Positions 1 through 6,966 of a stretch of 15,541 nt of DNA are shown piece after piece. Position numbers and translations under genes: made by a program. The stretch lies in assembly GCA_027021095.1 (NCBI GenBank), contig JALUUZ010000095.1, positions 1-15,541 of the forward strand, given 5' to 3'. Every line of letters starts with the position of its first letter. Position 1 is the first letter of the stretch. The DNA comes from Gammaproteobacteria bacterium (GTDB taxonomy: Bacteria > Pseudomonadota > Gammaproteobacteria > SZUA-21). The notes under the pieces were generated by a model that saw only the letters and a program-made list of their open reading frames with translations, did not search any database and was not told the origin of the DNA.

Positions 1-2208
1 CTGCTTGTCGAGCTGGTAGTTCAGCTTGATTCTGGCGGTCAGCATTTTTTCCAGCATCAGCTGCTGATCCTGCAGCAGCGTGTTGACCTGCACGAGGCTG
101 CAATCACGGTTTTTCCGGCGTGAGAACCCAAGTAACTTCTGTGTCAGCCTGGCGCCACGTTCACCGGCATGTTGAATCTCGTCGACATAGGCGGCCAGCC
201 TGGGCTGGCCATCCAGCATCCCCCGCAGCAGGTTGGCGTAGCCGAGCATGATGCCAAGGATATTATTGAAGTCGTGTGCGATACCGCCGGTCAGCTTGCC
301 CAGGGCATCCATTTTCTGGCTACGGCGAAGCTGCTCCTCCTGCTGTTTGTGGCGCGTGATATCAGTCGAGATGCCGCAGATCGCCGAGACCTCCCCGTCG
401 TCGTTGAACAGCGGAAACTTGATCGAAGTATAGGTGTGGGGCCCATCCTTGAGCGGTGCGGTTTCCTCGAATTCGAGTGTCCGCCGTGCCTGCAGTACCG
501 CGAGATCGTTTTGTTTCATCTGGTCGGCGACCTGTTCCGGAAAGATGTCATGCAGGGTTCTGCCTATGACCTCCTTGCTGCAGAGCTTGAACAGTTTTTC
601 AAACTGGCGGTTGACGAAGACGAACTTTCCGGCAGGACTCTTGGCATAGATGGTGGCAGGGGAATGGTCCATGATTGCCTGCAGCACACGCTTGTTTTCG
701 GCCGCGGCCTGGCGTAAGCGGTACTGTTCGGTGATATCGTTGAAGACCAGGACCATGCCCAGGATATTGTCGTCATCGTAACGGATCGGGGCGGCCGAAT
801 CGGTGATCTGGTATTCTTTTCCCTGTTTCGAGATCAGGGTCGCATGCTGGCTGAGATGGACGATCCTGCCTTCGCCGATTACCTGCGTGAGCGGGTTTTC
901 GATGGCCTCGCCTGTGCGTGCATCGATGACCTGGAATACCTTTTGAATCGGCTGGTTCTTTGCTTCGGTGAACGGCCAGCCGGTCAGTTTCTCTGCCGTT
1001 GGATTCATACGTGTGATCAGGCCGTTGAGATCGGTGGTGATGACCGCATCGCCGATACTGTTCAAGGTAATGGCCAGGTCCAGTTCGCGTTGCTGCAGTG
1101 CCTTGAGTGCCTCGGCACGTTCGGTGGTTTCGAGGAAGGTCACGACGGCGCCGACATGTTCATTGTGTTTGAAGATCGGGTGTGACCAGTATTCTGCAAT
1201 GAAGTGGCTGCCGTCCTTGCGCCACAGGACTTCTTCGTTGACATGCACCTTGTGTTGCCGGGTCAGCGCCTGAAAGATCGGGTGTCGTTTCCAGGGGTAA
1301 GGGCTGCCATCCGCCTGGCTGTGATGGACGACCTGGTGCATCGTTTTACCCAACAGCTCGTCGTTGCAGTCGTAACCCAGCATGTCCAGGCAGGCCTGGT
1401 TGACAAAGGTGCATTTGCCCTCCAGGTCGATGCCGTAGATGGCCTCGGCGGTGGAGTTGAGCAGCAGGTTGACCTGGTTGCGGCTGTCTTTCAACTCCTG
1501 CGTGGCCTTGGCCAGGTTTTGTTGCATGGTGGTCAGGGCGGTGCGCAGCATGTCGAGTTCGTCCTGTTGTCCGGCAGGATTCTGTTTGCGGTCGAATTCG
1601 AACCGGTTGTCCAGTGTGTCGATTTTCAGTGTGCCGGCGAATTCTGCGATCTTGTTCAAGTGGCGTGCCACGAGCCGGTAGAAAATCAGCAGAATGAGCG
1701 CAGCGACGATAAAGGTCTTGATGGCGTTGCCGGTCAGGATGATCAGGGCGCGTTCGATGATACGCCGGTAGGCATTCTCCAGCGATGCTTTGACCACGAG
1801 TCTGCCGACCCGGATCCTGGCGCCCTTTTGGTAATGGTAAAGGGGGTAGACCCGGGTGATGACCTTCTGCTCCGTGTTCCGCCCGACGTCGAGGAACAGG
1901 GTTTTATTGTTGTAGGCAGCGACATAGCGGATCGATGGCAGGCTCAGCAGGCTGCGCAGCGTCGTGTGCAGCTCCTCGGTGTCCAGGACCCAGACTCTGG
2001 ATGCAATGTTCGACAGGTGGGTGCGTTTGATCTGTTCCAGGCCGGCGTAGACGCCGTTGATGTCGCGCTGGTATTCCGAGTAGATCTGAATCCCGGAGGT
2101 GAACACGGCGATCAGTGTGCTCGCCAGGATCACATACATGCTCATGCGCCGGGCGAGACGGCCATTGATGCCGGGAGTCGTGTTGTTTGTCGCTCTGCTT
2201 TCAGTCAT
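1..2208 (-). CDS. Multi-PAS membrane sensor histidine kinase, C-terminus off the window
   Basis: Partial gene; 736 codons are visible and the reading frame is open to the window edge. It should sense a signal at the membrane and autophosphorylate a histidine. Seen in the translation: a first membrane helix at about residues 24-42, a periplasmic sensor region to about 154 (with an RVWVLDTEEL stretch common in such sensors), a second helix at about 155-177, and a linker. Three PAS domains follow at about 245-365, 375-490 and 505-620. A HisKA segment carries GGIAHDFNNILG with the phosphoacceptor at His645. The ATPase domain and any receiver domain lie beyond the edge. The ATG at 2208 was chosen because it precedes the first helix; no good Shine-Dalgarno is seen. 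The gene begins 33 bp after the fimX-like stop on the same strand, so co-transcription is likely. Kinase assignment is firm; signal and partner are unknown. Confidence 0.93.
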   Translation of the reverse strand, partial: MTESRATNNTTPGINGRLARRMSMYVILASTLIAVFTSGIQIYSEYQRDINGVYAGLEQIKRTHLSNIASRVWVLDTEELHTTLRSLLSLPSIRYVAAYNNKTLFLDVGRNTEQKVITRVYPLYHYQKGARIRVGRLVVKASLENAYRRIIERALIILTGNAIKTFIVAALILLIFYRLVARHLNKIAEFAGTLKIDTLDNRFEFDRKQNPAGQQDELDMLRTALTTMQQNLAKATQELKDSRNQVNLLLNSTAEAIYGIDLEGKCTFVNQACLDMLGYDCNDELLGKTMHQVVHHSQADGSPYPWKRHPIFQALTRQHKVHVNEEVLWRKDGSHFIAEYWSHPIFKHNEHVGAVVTFLETTERAEALKALQQRELDLAITLNSIGDAVITTDLNGLITRMNPTAEKLTGWPFTEAKNQPIQKVFQVIDARTGEAIENPLTQVIGEGRIVHLSQHATLISKQGKEYQITDSAAPIRYDDDNILGMVLVFNDITEQYRLRQAAAENKRVLQAIMDHSPATIYAKSPAGKFVFVNRQFEKLFKLCSKEVIGRTLHDIFPEQVADQMKQNDLAVLQARRTLEFEETAPLKDGPHTYTSIKFPLFNDDGEVSAICGISTDITRHKQQEEQLRRSQKMDALGKLTGGIAHDFNNILGIMLGYANLLRGMLDGQPRLAAYVDEIQHAGERGARLTQKLLGFSRRKNRDCSLVQVNTLLQDQQLMLEKMLTARIKLNYQLDKQ

Positions 2209-2236
2209 TGCGGTCAGTGCTGCCTGGTCGGGGCCG

Positions 2237-2252
2237 GCCGTTCAAAAACGGC
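2237..2252 (-). other. Small hairpin at the fimX stop codon
   Basis: GCCGTT and AACGGC form a perfect 6 bp inverted repeat with a 4 nt loop, and the fimX TGA sits on the loop and stem edge. There is no U tract behind it on the minus strand, so it does not look like an intrinsic terminator. It could protect the 3' end of the fimX message or reduce read-through into the kinase gene. It could also be chance. Confidence 0.3.
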
Positions 2253-4338
2253 GTTCTTCTTCCTCGGCCTCGCCATGAAAGTCATAGTTCATCGCTTCAT
2301 CAGGAGACTGCAGGAAATTGCCCTGAATGAACTGCACCCCGGACTGCCATAGAAACGTCAGGCTGTTGGCGTCTTCGACAAATTCGGCAATCACCGGTTT
2401 GCCCAGCGCAGAGGCCATTTCGACGATGGATTTGACGATCGTCTGGTTTTCCTTGTTGGTCGACAGGTTATGCACGAACGCGCCGTCGATTTTCAGGTAG
2501 TTGACCGGCAGGTGTTTCAGCAGCTGGAAGCTGTTCATGCCGTTGCCGAAATCTTCCAGCCCGAAGCCGCAGTGCACCTGCGACAGCCCCTGCAACAGGA
2601 CTTTTGCATGCTTGAGATACGTGACGGCCACCGGTTCGGAAATCTCGAACACGAACGCGTTGCCGGGAAGCCGCATCTTTTGCAGCAGGCTGCTGATCCA
2701 TGGCAGCAGTGTTTCATCGGCGAGCGTTCTGCCGGTAAGCTTGATAAAGAAAATCGTGTCATGCCCTTGGGCGCGGCGGTCAGCCAGGATCTGTGCTGCG
2801 TTGAAGATGACCCAACGGTCGATCTGTACGATCAGGTCGCTTTTTTCGGCGATCGGCAGAAACTGTGCAGGCATGATTTCACTGCCTTCCTCGTCTTGCA
2901 TCCTGATCAGTACTTCGTAGCGTTCTTCGGTTTCCCCAAGCAGGCTGACGATCGGCTGGTAGACCAGCTTGAAACGGTTGTTTTCCAACGCGTCGCGAAT
3001 CATGTGTCCCCAGTACTGGTCCCGGTCCTTGCTGGCCTGCAGGTCGGCGACCGGGTTGTGGATGTGAATCCTGTTACCGCCTTCCTTGTGCATCATCTCA
3101 CAGGCGAGGTCGGCCTTGGTCAGGATGTCCTGGGCACTGGTAGCCGTCTCGCCGACGATCGATACACCGATGCTGACGGTGTAGGTGACGGACTTGCCCT
3201 GCACATCGGAAATATAGTGTTCCACCGCGGTACGCAGCACTTCGGCCAGTGACTCGGCCTGCGCGGTATCGCCGGTCGGCAGCAGCACAGTGAAGGAATG
3301 ATCACCAAAACGTGCGCACACCATCGATTCATCGGTCTGTTCGCGGATGATATTGGCGATGTCACCAAGCACCAGGTCTGCGCCGGCGATGCCGATGTTT
3401 TCCTTGATCTGCTTGAAATTGTCCGGCTCGATATACATCACAGCGGCGGTGCTGGTACCGTTGACTGCGTTGGAGAACGCCTGTTCCAGTTCCTCGAGGA
3501 AATACTGGCGGTTGTACAGGCAAGTCAGTACATCCTGTTTGCTGAGAAACTTCAGCTTCTTTTCCAGCTCCTTGTCATTGGCCTGGGCACGGATAATGAT
3601 CTGTGTGCAGGGCTCACCGTCGATGCTGGCCGGTGAGAACTCCATCATCGCGTTGAAGGTGCTGCCGTCCGGTTTCAGGCCGCGAATCTCGAAACGGCTT
3701 TCTTCGCTGTTGGTGTAGTTCTTGAGGAATTCCTTGAATTTCTGATGATCGTCCGGTGCCACGATATCGAGTATCGGCGTGCCGTCGACTTCATCCATGT
3801 CAGTAAACCCGAACAGCTCCAGGTAAACCTGGTTCGCATACAGGTGCATGCCTTCATGGATATAGGTGATTGCGTCGCGAGAGCTGTCGAGCAGTGCATG
3901 GCAGCGGCGCTCGAACTCACGCACGGTCGCTTCCTGCTGGCGCAGTCTGCGCCGTGTTTTAAGGTTGTCCAGCTCACGTTTGACCAGCAGGCTGAGCAGC
4001 TCCGGGTCGTCTTTGCCGAGGTAGCCGGCCGCACCTGCCTGCAGGCAGTCGGCGATCTTTTTTGCATCATACTGCTCGTCCAAAACGAGTACCGGAATGT
4101 CTTTTTCGCTTCGTTGTACGAGTTGAATCACCTGTTCGAGGTCCGGGTCGATCGATTGCAGTGCACACAGGACCATATCCAGTGACTGGCTTGTGACCAG
4201 TTCCCGGGTTTGTTCTTCGTCTTCTGCAGTGTAGGAGCGGACTGCCAGGCCGGAGTTTTTGAGCTGGCTGGCGACCAGCTCGGCGTCATTGACGGAGTCC
4301 TCAAGTATCAGTACTCTGACCGTTTTGTCACTGTCCAT
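2242..4338 (-). CDS. fimX: FimX-like c-di-GMP receptor, REC-PAS-GGDEF-EAL, degenerate
   Basis: 698 aa from the ATG at 4338. Domain order: receiver-like (about 5-120), PAS (about 145-260), GGDEF (about 265-435), EAL (about 445-690). The receiver keeps an acidic pair (LEDS) and the late lysine (GYLGKDD), but the phosphoacceptor position is Ala59 (MVLCAL). The diguanylate cyclase signature reads GDHSF at 345-349 instead of GGDEF. The phosphodiesterase motif reads EVL at 475-477, followed by Arg479. This set, the domain order and the length match Pseudomonas/Xanthomonas FimX, a pole-localised high-affinity c-di-GMP receptor that controls type IV pilus assembly and twitching. Enzyme activity is therefore unlikely and c-di-GMP binding through the EAL domain is likely (inference). 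A TTG two codons upstream is also open, but AAAGG lies 7 nt before the ATG. The histidine kinase gene follows closely. A generic degenerate GGDEF/EAL protein is the alternative. Confidence 0.88.
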   Translation of the reverse strand: MDSDKTVRVLILEDSVNDAELVASQLKNSGLAVRSYTAEDEEQTRELVTSQSLDMVLCALQSIDPDLEQVIQLVQRSEKDIPVLVLDEQYDAKKIADCLQAGAAGYLGKDDPELLSLLVKRELDNLKTRRRLRQQEATVREFERRCHALLDSSRDAITYIHEGMHLYANQVYLELFGFTDMDEVDGTPILDIVAPDDHQKFKEFLKNYTNSEESRFEIRGLKPDGSTFNAMMEFSPASIDGEPCTQIIIRAQANDKELEKKLKFLSKQDVLTCLYNRQYFLEELEQAFSNAVNGTSTAAVMYIEPDNFKQIKENIGIAGADLVLGDIANIIREQTDESMVCARFGDHSFTVLLPTGDTAQAESLAEVLRTAVEHYISDVQGKSVTYTVSIGVSIVGETATSAQDILTKADLACEMMHKEGGNRIHIHNPVADLQASKDRDQYWGHMIRDALENNRFKLVYQPIVSLLGETEERYEVLIRMQDEEGSEIMPAQFLPIAEKSDLIVQIDRWVIFNAAQILADRRAQGHDTIFFIKLTGRTLADETLLPWISSLLQKMRLPGNAFVFEISEPVAVTYLKHAKVLLQGLSQVHCGFGLEDFGNGMNSFQLLKHLPVNYLKIDGAFVHNLSTNKENQTIVKSIVEMASALGKPVIAEFVEDANSLTFLWQSGVQFIQGNFLQSPDEAMNYDFHGEAEEEERRF

Positions 4339-4345
4339 TGTCAAG

Positions 4346-4350
4346 CCTTT
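4346..4350 (-). promoter_or_regulatory. Ribosome binding site deciding the fimX start
   Basis: On the minus strand AAAGG stands 7 nt before the ATG at 4338. It is only about 1 nt before the in-frame TTG at 4344, which would be too close. This favours the ATG. Confidence 0.6.
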
Positions 4351-4563
4351 GCATTTTGTTCAGTTCTTCAGTGTTAGTGAGTCGAAATCCGGTTCAAGAA
4401 GCGGTCTGCCAGAGCGGAATTACATTTCACACACTAAGTGTCGGCAGACTGGGTGTTTTGTTTAAACCACTTTTTAGCTGGTGAGCGTTTGTTCTGCCAA
4501 AGGCCCAGCAGGATTTGTTGTCGTGTGGTCGGGACAGGCGGGGCGGAAATTCAGCCTTGCCTT

Positions 4564-4577
4564 GTACAAATTTGTAC
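4564..4577. promoter_or_regulatory. Perfect 14 bp palindrome, candidate operator
   Basis: The sequence GTACAAATTTGTAC is identical to its reverse complement. It is about 225 bp upstream of both the fimX and the acetyltransferase start codons, in the middle of the divergent region. A contiguous AT-centred palindrome of this length is typical of a dimeric repressor or activator site. The cognate regulator is not in the window and I do not assign a family. Confidence 0.45.
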
Positions 4578-4677
4578 CCGATTTTTTCATGGAAAGCGGC
4601 CTGAGGCAAGTGCTGCCCAGTTTTTCGCCTCCGGTTCTGTAAACCGAAATCCCCGCTATGGCGTTCAGGATGTTTCG

Positions 4678-4686
4678 TGCCATAAT
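4678..4686 (+). promoter_or_regulatory. Candidate extended -10 promoter for the acetyltransferase
   Basis: TGC directly precedes CATAAT, which has 5 of 6 matches to TATAAT, giving the extended -10 form TGnTATAAT. No recognisable -35 lies 17 bp upstream, which extended -10 promoters can tolerate. A start site about 7 nt downstream would fall inside the inverted repeat at 4688-4719. Confidence 0.35.
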
Positions 4687-4687
4687 A

Positions 4688-4719
4688 AGCCTGAATGCGG
4701 CAAGGAAAACATTCAGGCT
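4688..4719. repeat. Perfect 10 bp inverted repeat upstream of the acetyltransferase
   Basis: AGCCTGAATG at 4688-4697 and CATTCAGGCT at 4710-4719 are exact reverse complements separated by 12 nt. The element lies about 70 nt before the start codon and directly after the candidate extended -10. In RNA it would be a stable 5' leader hairpin; in DNA it could be an operator with half-sites about two helical turns apart. No U tract follows on the plus strand, so it is not an obvious terminator in that direction. Confidence 0.5.
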
Positions 4720-4776
4720 GCCGGGAGCCGGTCAGCGTTCCCTTTGGCGTTTAGCGGCAATACCATCCATTTGTTT

Positions 4777-4780
4777 GAGG
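4777..4780 (+). promoter_or_regulatory. Ribosome binding site deciding the acetyltransferase start
   Basis: GAGG lies 8 nt before the ATG at 4789. This supports that start over the much earlier ATG at 4438 in the same frame. Confidence 0.6.
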
Positions 4781-4788
4781 CACGGGCT

Positions 4789-5310
4789 ATGCAGGGCATA
4801 ACAGTACGAAAAGAAGAGGTTAGTGATATCAAGGCGATCGATGTCGTTCATATGAGTGCGTTCGAGGGCGACCAGGAAGTGGGCCTGATCGATTCGCTGC
4901 GGAAATCGTCGTCGTTTATGCCGGACCTGTCGCTGGTCGCTGAGTTCAAAAACAGGATCGTCGGCCACGTGCTGTTGTCCCGGGTGCGCTTCCAGCGTGG
5001 TGCAGACGGGATGGACATCCTGGCGCTGGGCCCGATGGCGGTGGTGCCGTCACAGTCGCATCGTGGTATCGGCTCGCAGTTGGTGAAGGCGGCCGTCGAC
5101 GCGGCCACCGAGCAGGGTTTTGCGGCGATCGTCGTTGTCGGCCACCCGGAGTTTTACCAGAAATTCGGGTTCTCGCCGGCTTCGCGGTGGGGGCTGCACT
5201 GCAACCTGCCCGTGCCCGATGAAATCGTTTCAGCAATCGAGTTGAAACCTGGTGCGCTTGGCAGCGACGGCCATGTGATCTTTCCCTCCCAGTTCGAAAA
5301 GGTTTATTGA
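4789..5310 (+). CDS. YhbS-like GNAT-family N-acetyltransferase
   Basis: 173 aa, close to the size of E. coli YhbS (167 aa). The protein should transfer an acetyl group from acetyl-CoA to an amine; the substrate is unknown. The translation has the GNAT beta strand LALGPMAVVP followed by the acetyl-CoA loop SQSHRGIG at about 88-95. A C-terminal GHPEFYQKFGF stretch is typical of the YhbS branch (COG3153). It is cytosolic, with no signal peptide or membrane helix. The start at 4789 is supported by GAGG 8 nt upstream and by the fact that similarity begins immediately after it. The 3' end overlaps the epmB stop region on the other strand by 7 bp. Expression is probably governed by the palindrome-rich upstream region. 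Family assignment is firm; function is open. Confidence 0.88.
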   Translation: MQGITVRKEEVSDIKAIDVVHMSAFEGDQEVGLIDSLRKSSSFMPDLSLVAEFKNRIVGHVLLSRVRFQRGADGMDILALGPMAVVPSQSHRGIGSQLVKAAVDAATEQGFAAIVVVGHPEFYQKFGFSPASRWGLHCNLPVPDEIVSAIELKPGALGSDGHVIFPSQFEKVY

Positions 5311-6338
5311 CAGCCGCTCTCCGGTGCATAGTGATTGAGCAGGATTTTGCCGGCGGCGCCGGCGACTTCCTTGACCAGCCTAGGTACCAGGTAGCCGGGC
5401 AGGCTGGCGCTGAGCTGTGACAGCAGCCGGGTTGCGCTGTCTGCCGAAACATCGAAGTGGGCCGTTCCCGTTACTGGATCCGGCAGATGCAGGTAGTAGG
5501 GCAGCACCCCGCCGGCAAGCAGTTTTTCACTGAGTAGTTTCAGTGTTTCTGCACGATCGTTGATTCCCCGCAACAGGACCGATTGATTCAACAGCAATAC
5601 ACCGGCGCGGCGTAGCTTGTGCAACGCCTGCACGGTGTGCGTGCCCAGCTCATTGGCGTGATTGCAGTGGATCACGAAGACGACCGGTTTACCCAGTGTG
5701 CCGAGCCAGTCGAGCAGTTCCGTGGTGATACGGCTTGGTACTACGATCGGGAATCGCGTATGGATGCGCAGGCGTTCGATGTGTTCGACAGCGGTGAGCT
5801 CCCTGCAGAGTGTGGCCAGGCGCCGGTCGCTGAGCACCAGCGGGTCGCCGCCACTGAGGATGACTTCCGTGATCCGGGGGTGGGCACGCAGGTAGTCCAG
5901 TGCCTGTTGCCATTGGCCTGAACCGGCGTTTTCTTTGCTATAGGGAAAATGACGCCGGAAACAGTAGCGGCAATGGATCGCACAGGCGCCGGTGGTGATC
6001 AGCAGGACCCGGTGCTGGTATTTCTGCAGCGTGCCCGGCGCGACTACGGCGTGCAGGTCCTGCACCGGGTCCGGGCGGTAACCGGAGTGTGTCTCGTTTT
6101 CACAGGCAAATGGCAGGACCTGCAGCAGAAGTGGATCAAAAGGATTGCCTTTTTCCATTCTTTGGGCATAATTCCGGGGTACTCGAAATGGAAAGCCGGG
6201 CCGCAAGTCGATTTTGGAATCGAAGTCGGTTGTTTTCAGCCTGAGAAAGCTGAGCAGTTTGTCCGGGGCATCGAACGCATCGGCCAGTTCGGCTTTCCAG
6301 TCGGCGATTGTCACAGCTTGTCGGGGATCAGTTTTCAT
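5304..6338 (-). CDS. epmB: EF-P beta-lysylation protein EpmB (lysine 2,3-aminomutase)
   Basis: 344 aa, the usual length. EpmB is a radical-SAM, PLP-dependent aminomutase that converts (S)-alpha-lysine to (R)-beta-lysine for attachment to EF-P. The translation shows the iron-sulfur motif C119-x3-C123-x2-C126 inside CAIHCRYCFRRHFPY, then LSGGDPL. The C-terminal GAAGKILL places Lys331 where E. coli EpmB has its probable PLP lysine. The N-terminal RVPRNYAQRMEKGNPFDPLL block is also characteristic. The ATG at 6338 has no clear Shine-Dalgarno. The gene is divergent from efp with only 44 bp between the start codons, so the two promoters must overlap each other or the coding ends. Its 3' end overlaps the acetyltransferase by 7 bp. 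Assignment is very secure from motif order and from the neighbours efp and epmA. Confidence 0.96.
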   Translation of the reverse strand: MKTDPRQAVTIADWKAELADAFDAPDKLLSFLRLKTTDFDSKIDLRPGFPFRVPRNYAQRMEKGNPFDPLLLQVLPFACENETHSGYRPDPVQDLHAVVAPGTLQKYQHRVLLITTGACAIHCRYCFRRHFPYSKENAGSGQWQQALDYLRAHPRITEVILSGGDPLVLSDRRLATLCRELTAVEHIERLRIHTRFPIVVPSRITTELLDWLGTLGKPVVFVIHCNHANELGTHTVQALHKLRRAGVLLLNQSVLLRGINDRAETLKLLSEKLLAGGVLPYYLHLPDPVTGTAHFDVSADSATRLLSQLSASLPGYLVPRLVKEVAGAAGKILLNHYAPESGCQ

Positions 6339-6382
6339 CGTGTAATTACGTTAATTGTTTAATAAATCAGCGGAACCAGTCA
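6339..6382. promoter_or_regulatory. 44 bp AT-rich divergent region between epmB and efp
   Basis: This short AT-rich gap separates two start codons facing away from each other. It contains the 8 bp palindrome GTAATTAC at 6342-6349 and the AT-rich tract TTTAATAAAT before efp. Both promoters probably sit here or extend into the opposite coding region. I do not assign -35 or -10 boxes. Confidence 0.45.
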
Positions 6383-6952
6383 ATGGCAACATACAACACA
6401 AATGAGTTCAGAAGTGGTTTGAAAATCATGATTGACAATGATCCTTGTTCGATCGTCGAAAATGAGTTTGTAAAACCCGGCAAAGGACAGGCCTTCAACA
6501 GGGTCAAGATACGTAATCTTAAAACAGGCAGGATACTGGAGAAAACCTTTAAATCCGGTGAGAGTGTCGAAGCCGCCGATGTGGTCGAGAGCGAAATGCA
6601 GTATTTGTATACCGACGGGGAGTTCTGGCACTTTATGGACCAGGAAAGCTATGAGCAGATGTCCGCAGACAAACAGGCGGTGGGCGAGGCGCAGAAATGG
6701 TTGAAAGAACAGGACCTGTGCCAGATTACCTTGTGGAATGGCAGCATTCTCAGTGTGACACCGCCTAACTTCGTCAATCTCGTGGTGACCGAAACCGACC
6801 CGGGGCTGCGCGGTGATACCTCGAGTGGCGGCAGCAAGCCGGCGACGATGGAGACCGGGGCGGTGGTCAAGGTGCCGTTGTTTATCAACCAGGGCGAAGT
6901 GCTGAAGATCGATACCCGGACCGGCGAATACGTGTCGCGCGTCAAAGACTAG
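6383..6952 (+). CDS. efp: Translation elongation factor P
   Basis: 189 aa, full family length. EF-P binds ribosomes stalled at polyproline stretches and stimulates peptide-bond formation from the E-site side. The protein begins ATYNTNEFRSGLKIM, and the tip loop reads ENEFVKPGKGQAF with the modifiable lysine at position 34. This is the E. coli-type loop that is beta-lysylated, in agreement with epmB and epmA on either side. The C-terminal OB-fold has the usual ETDPGLRGDTSSGGSKPATMETGA signature region. The ATG at 6383 was chosen over an in-frame upstream start at 6308 because family members begin MATY. The stop overlaps the possible GTG of epmA by one base, indicating a two-gene operon. The hydroxylase gene epmC is not in the window. 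Confidence 0.98.
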   Translation: MATYNTNEFRSGLKIMIDNDPCSIVENEFVKPGKGQAFNRVKIRNLKTGRILEKTFKSGESVEAADVVESEMQYLYTDGEFWHFMDQESYEQMSADKQAVGEAQKWLKEQDLCQITLWNGSILSVTPPNFVNLVVTETDPGLRGDTSSGGSKPATMETGAVVKVPLFINQGEVLKIDTRTGEYVSRVKD

Positions 6953-6966
6953 TGGCGGGTGGATCG

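Larger units (their letters stand above)
4339..4788. other. 450 bp divergent intergenic region between fimX and the acetyltransferase
   Basis: No convincing gene is present. The plus frame stays open from 4438 into the acetyltransferase, but its translation is rich in Cys, Arg and Ser and matches no family I know. The region should hold the promoters of both divergent genes. Recognisable structure: a perfect palindrome at 4564-4577, a short inverted repeat CGGTT/AACCG at 4632-4646, a candidate extended -10 at 4678-4686, and a 10 bp inverted repeat at 4688-4719. I found no good sigma-70 -35/-10 pair for fimX. Confidence 0.6.

Noticed and set aside
1204..2352. Long plus-strand open frame of 382 codons
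   Set aside because: It lies antisense to the histidine kinase and the end of fimX, whose translations carry clear PAS, HisKA and EAL motifs. The plus-strand product has no recognisable domain and arises from GC-rich codon bias.
2470..3252. Plus-strand open frame of 260 codons
   Set aside because: Antisense to the EAL/GGDEF part of the fimX-like gene; no motif of its own.
2242..4338. Active diguanylate cyclase or phosphodiesterase
   Set aside because: GGDEF is replaced by GDHSF and EAL by EVL, so catalytic assignment is not supported by the sequence.
4380..4425. Possible sigma-54 promoter for fimX (TGGCAG followed by TTCTT)
   Set aside because: The required GC at the -12 element is missing, so the match is too poor to claim.
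4438..4788. N-terminal extension of the acetyltransferase by 117 codons
   Set aside because: The frame is open but shows no family resemblance, the normal family length starts at 4789, and the good ribosome binding site is before 4789.
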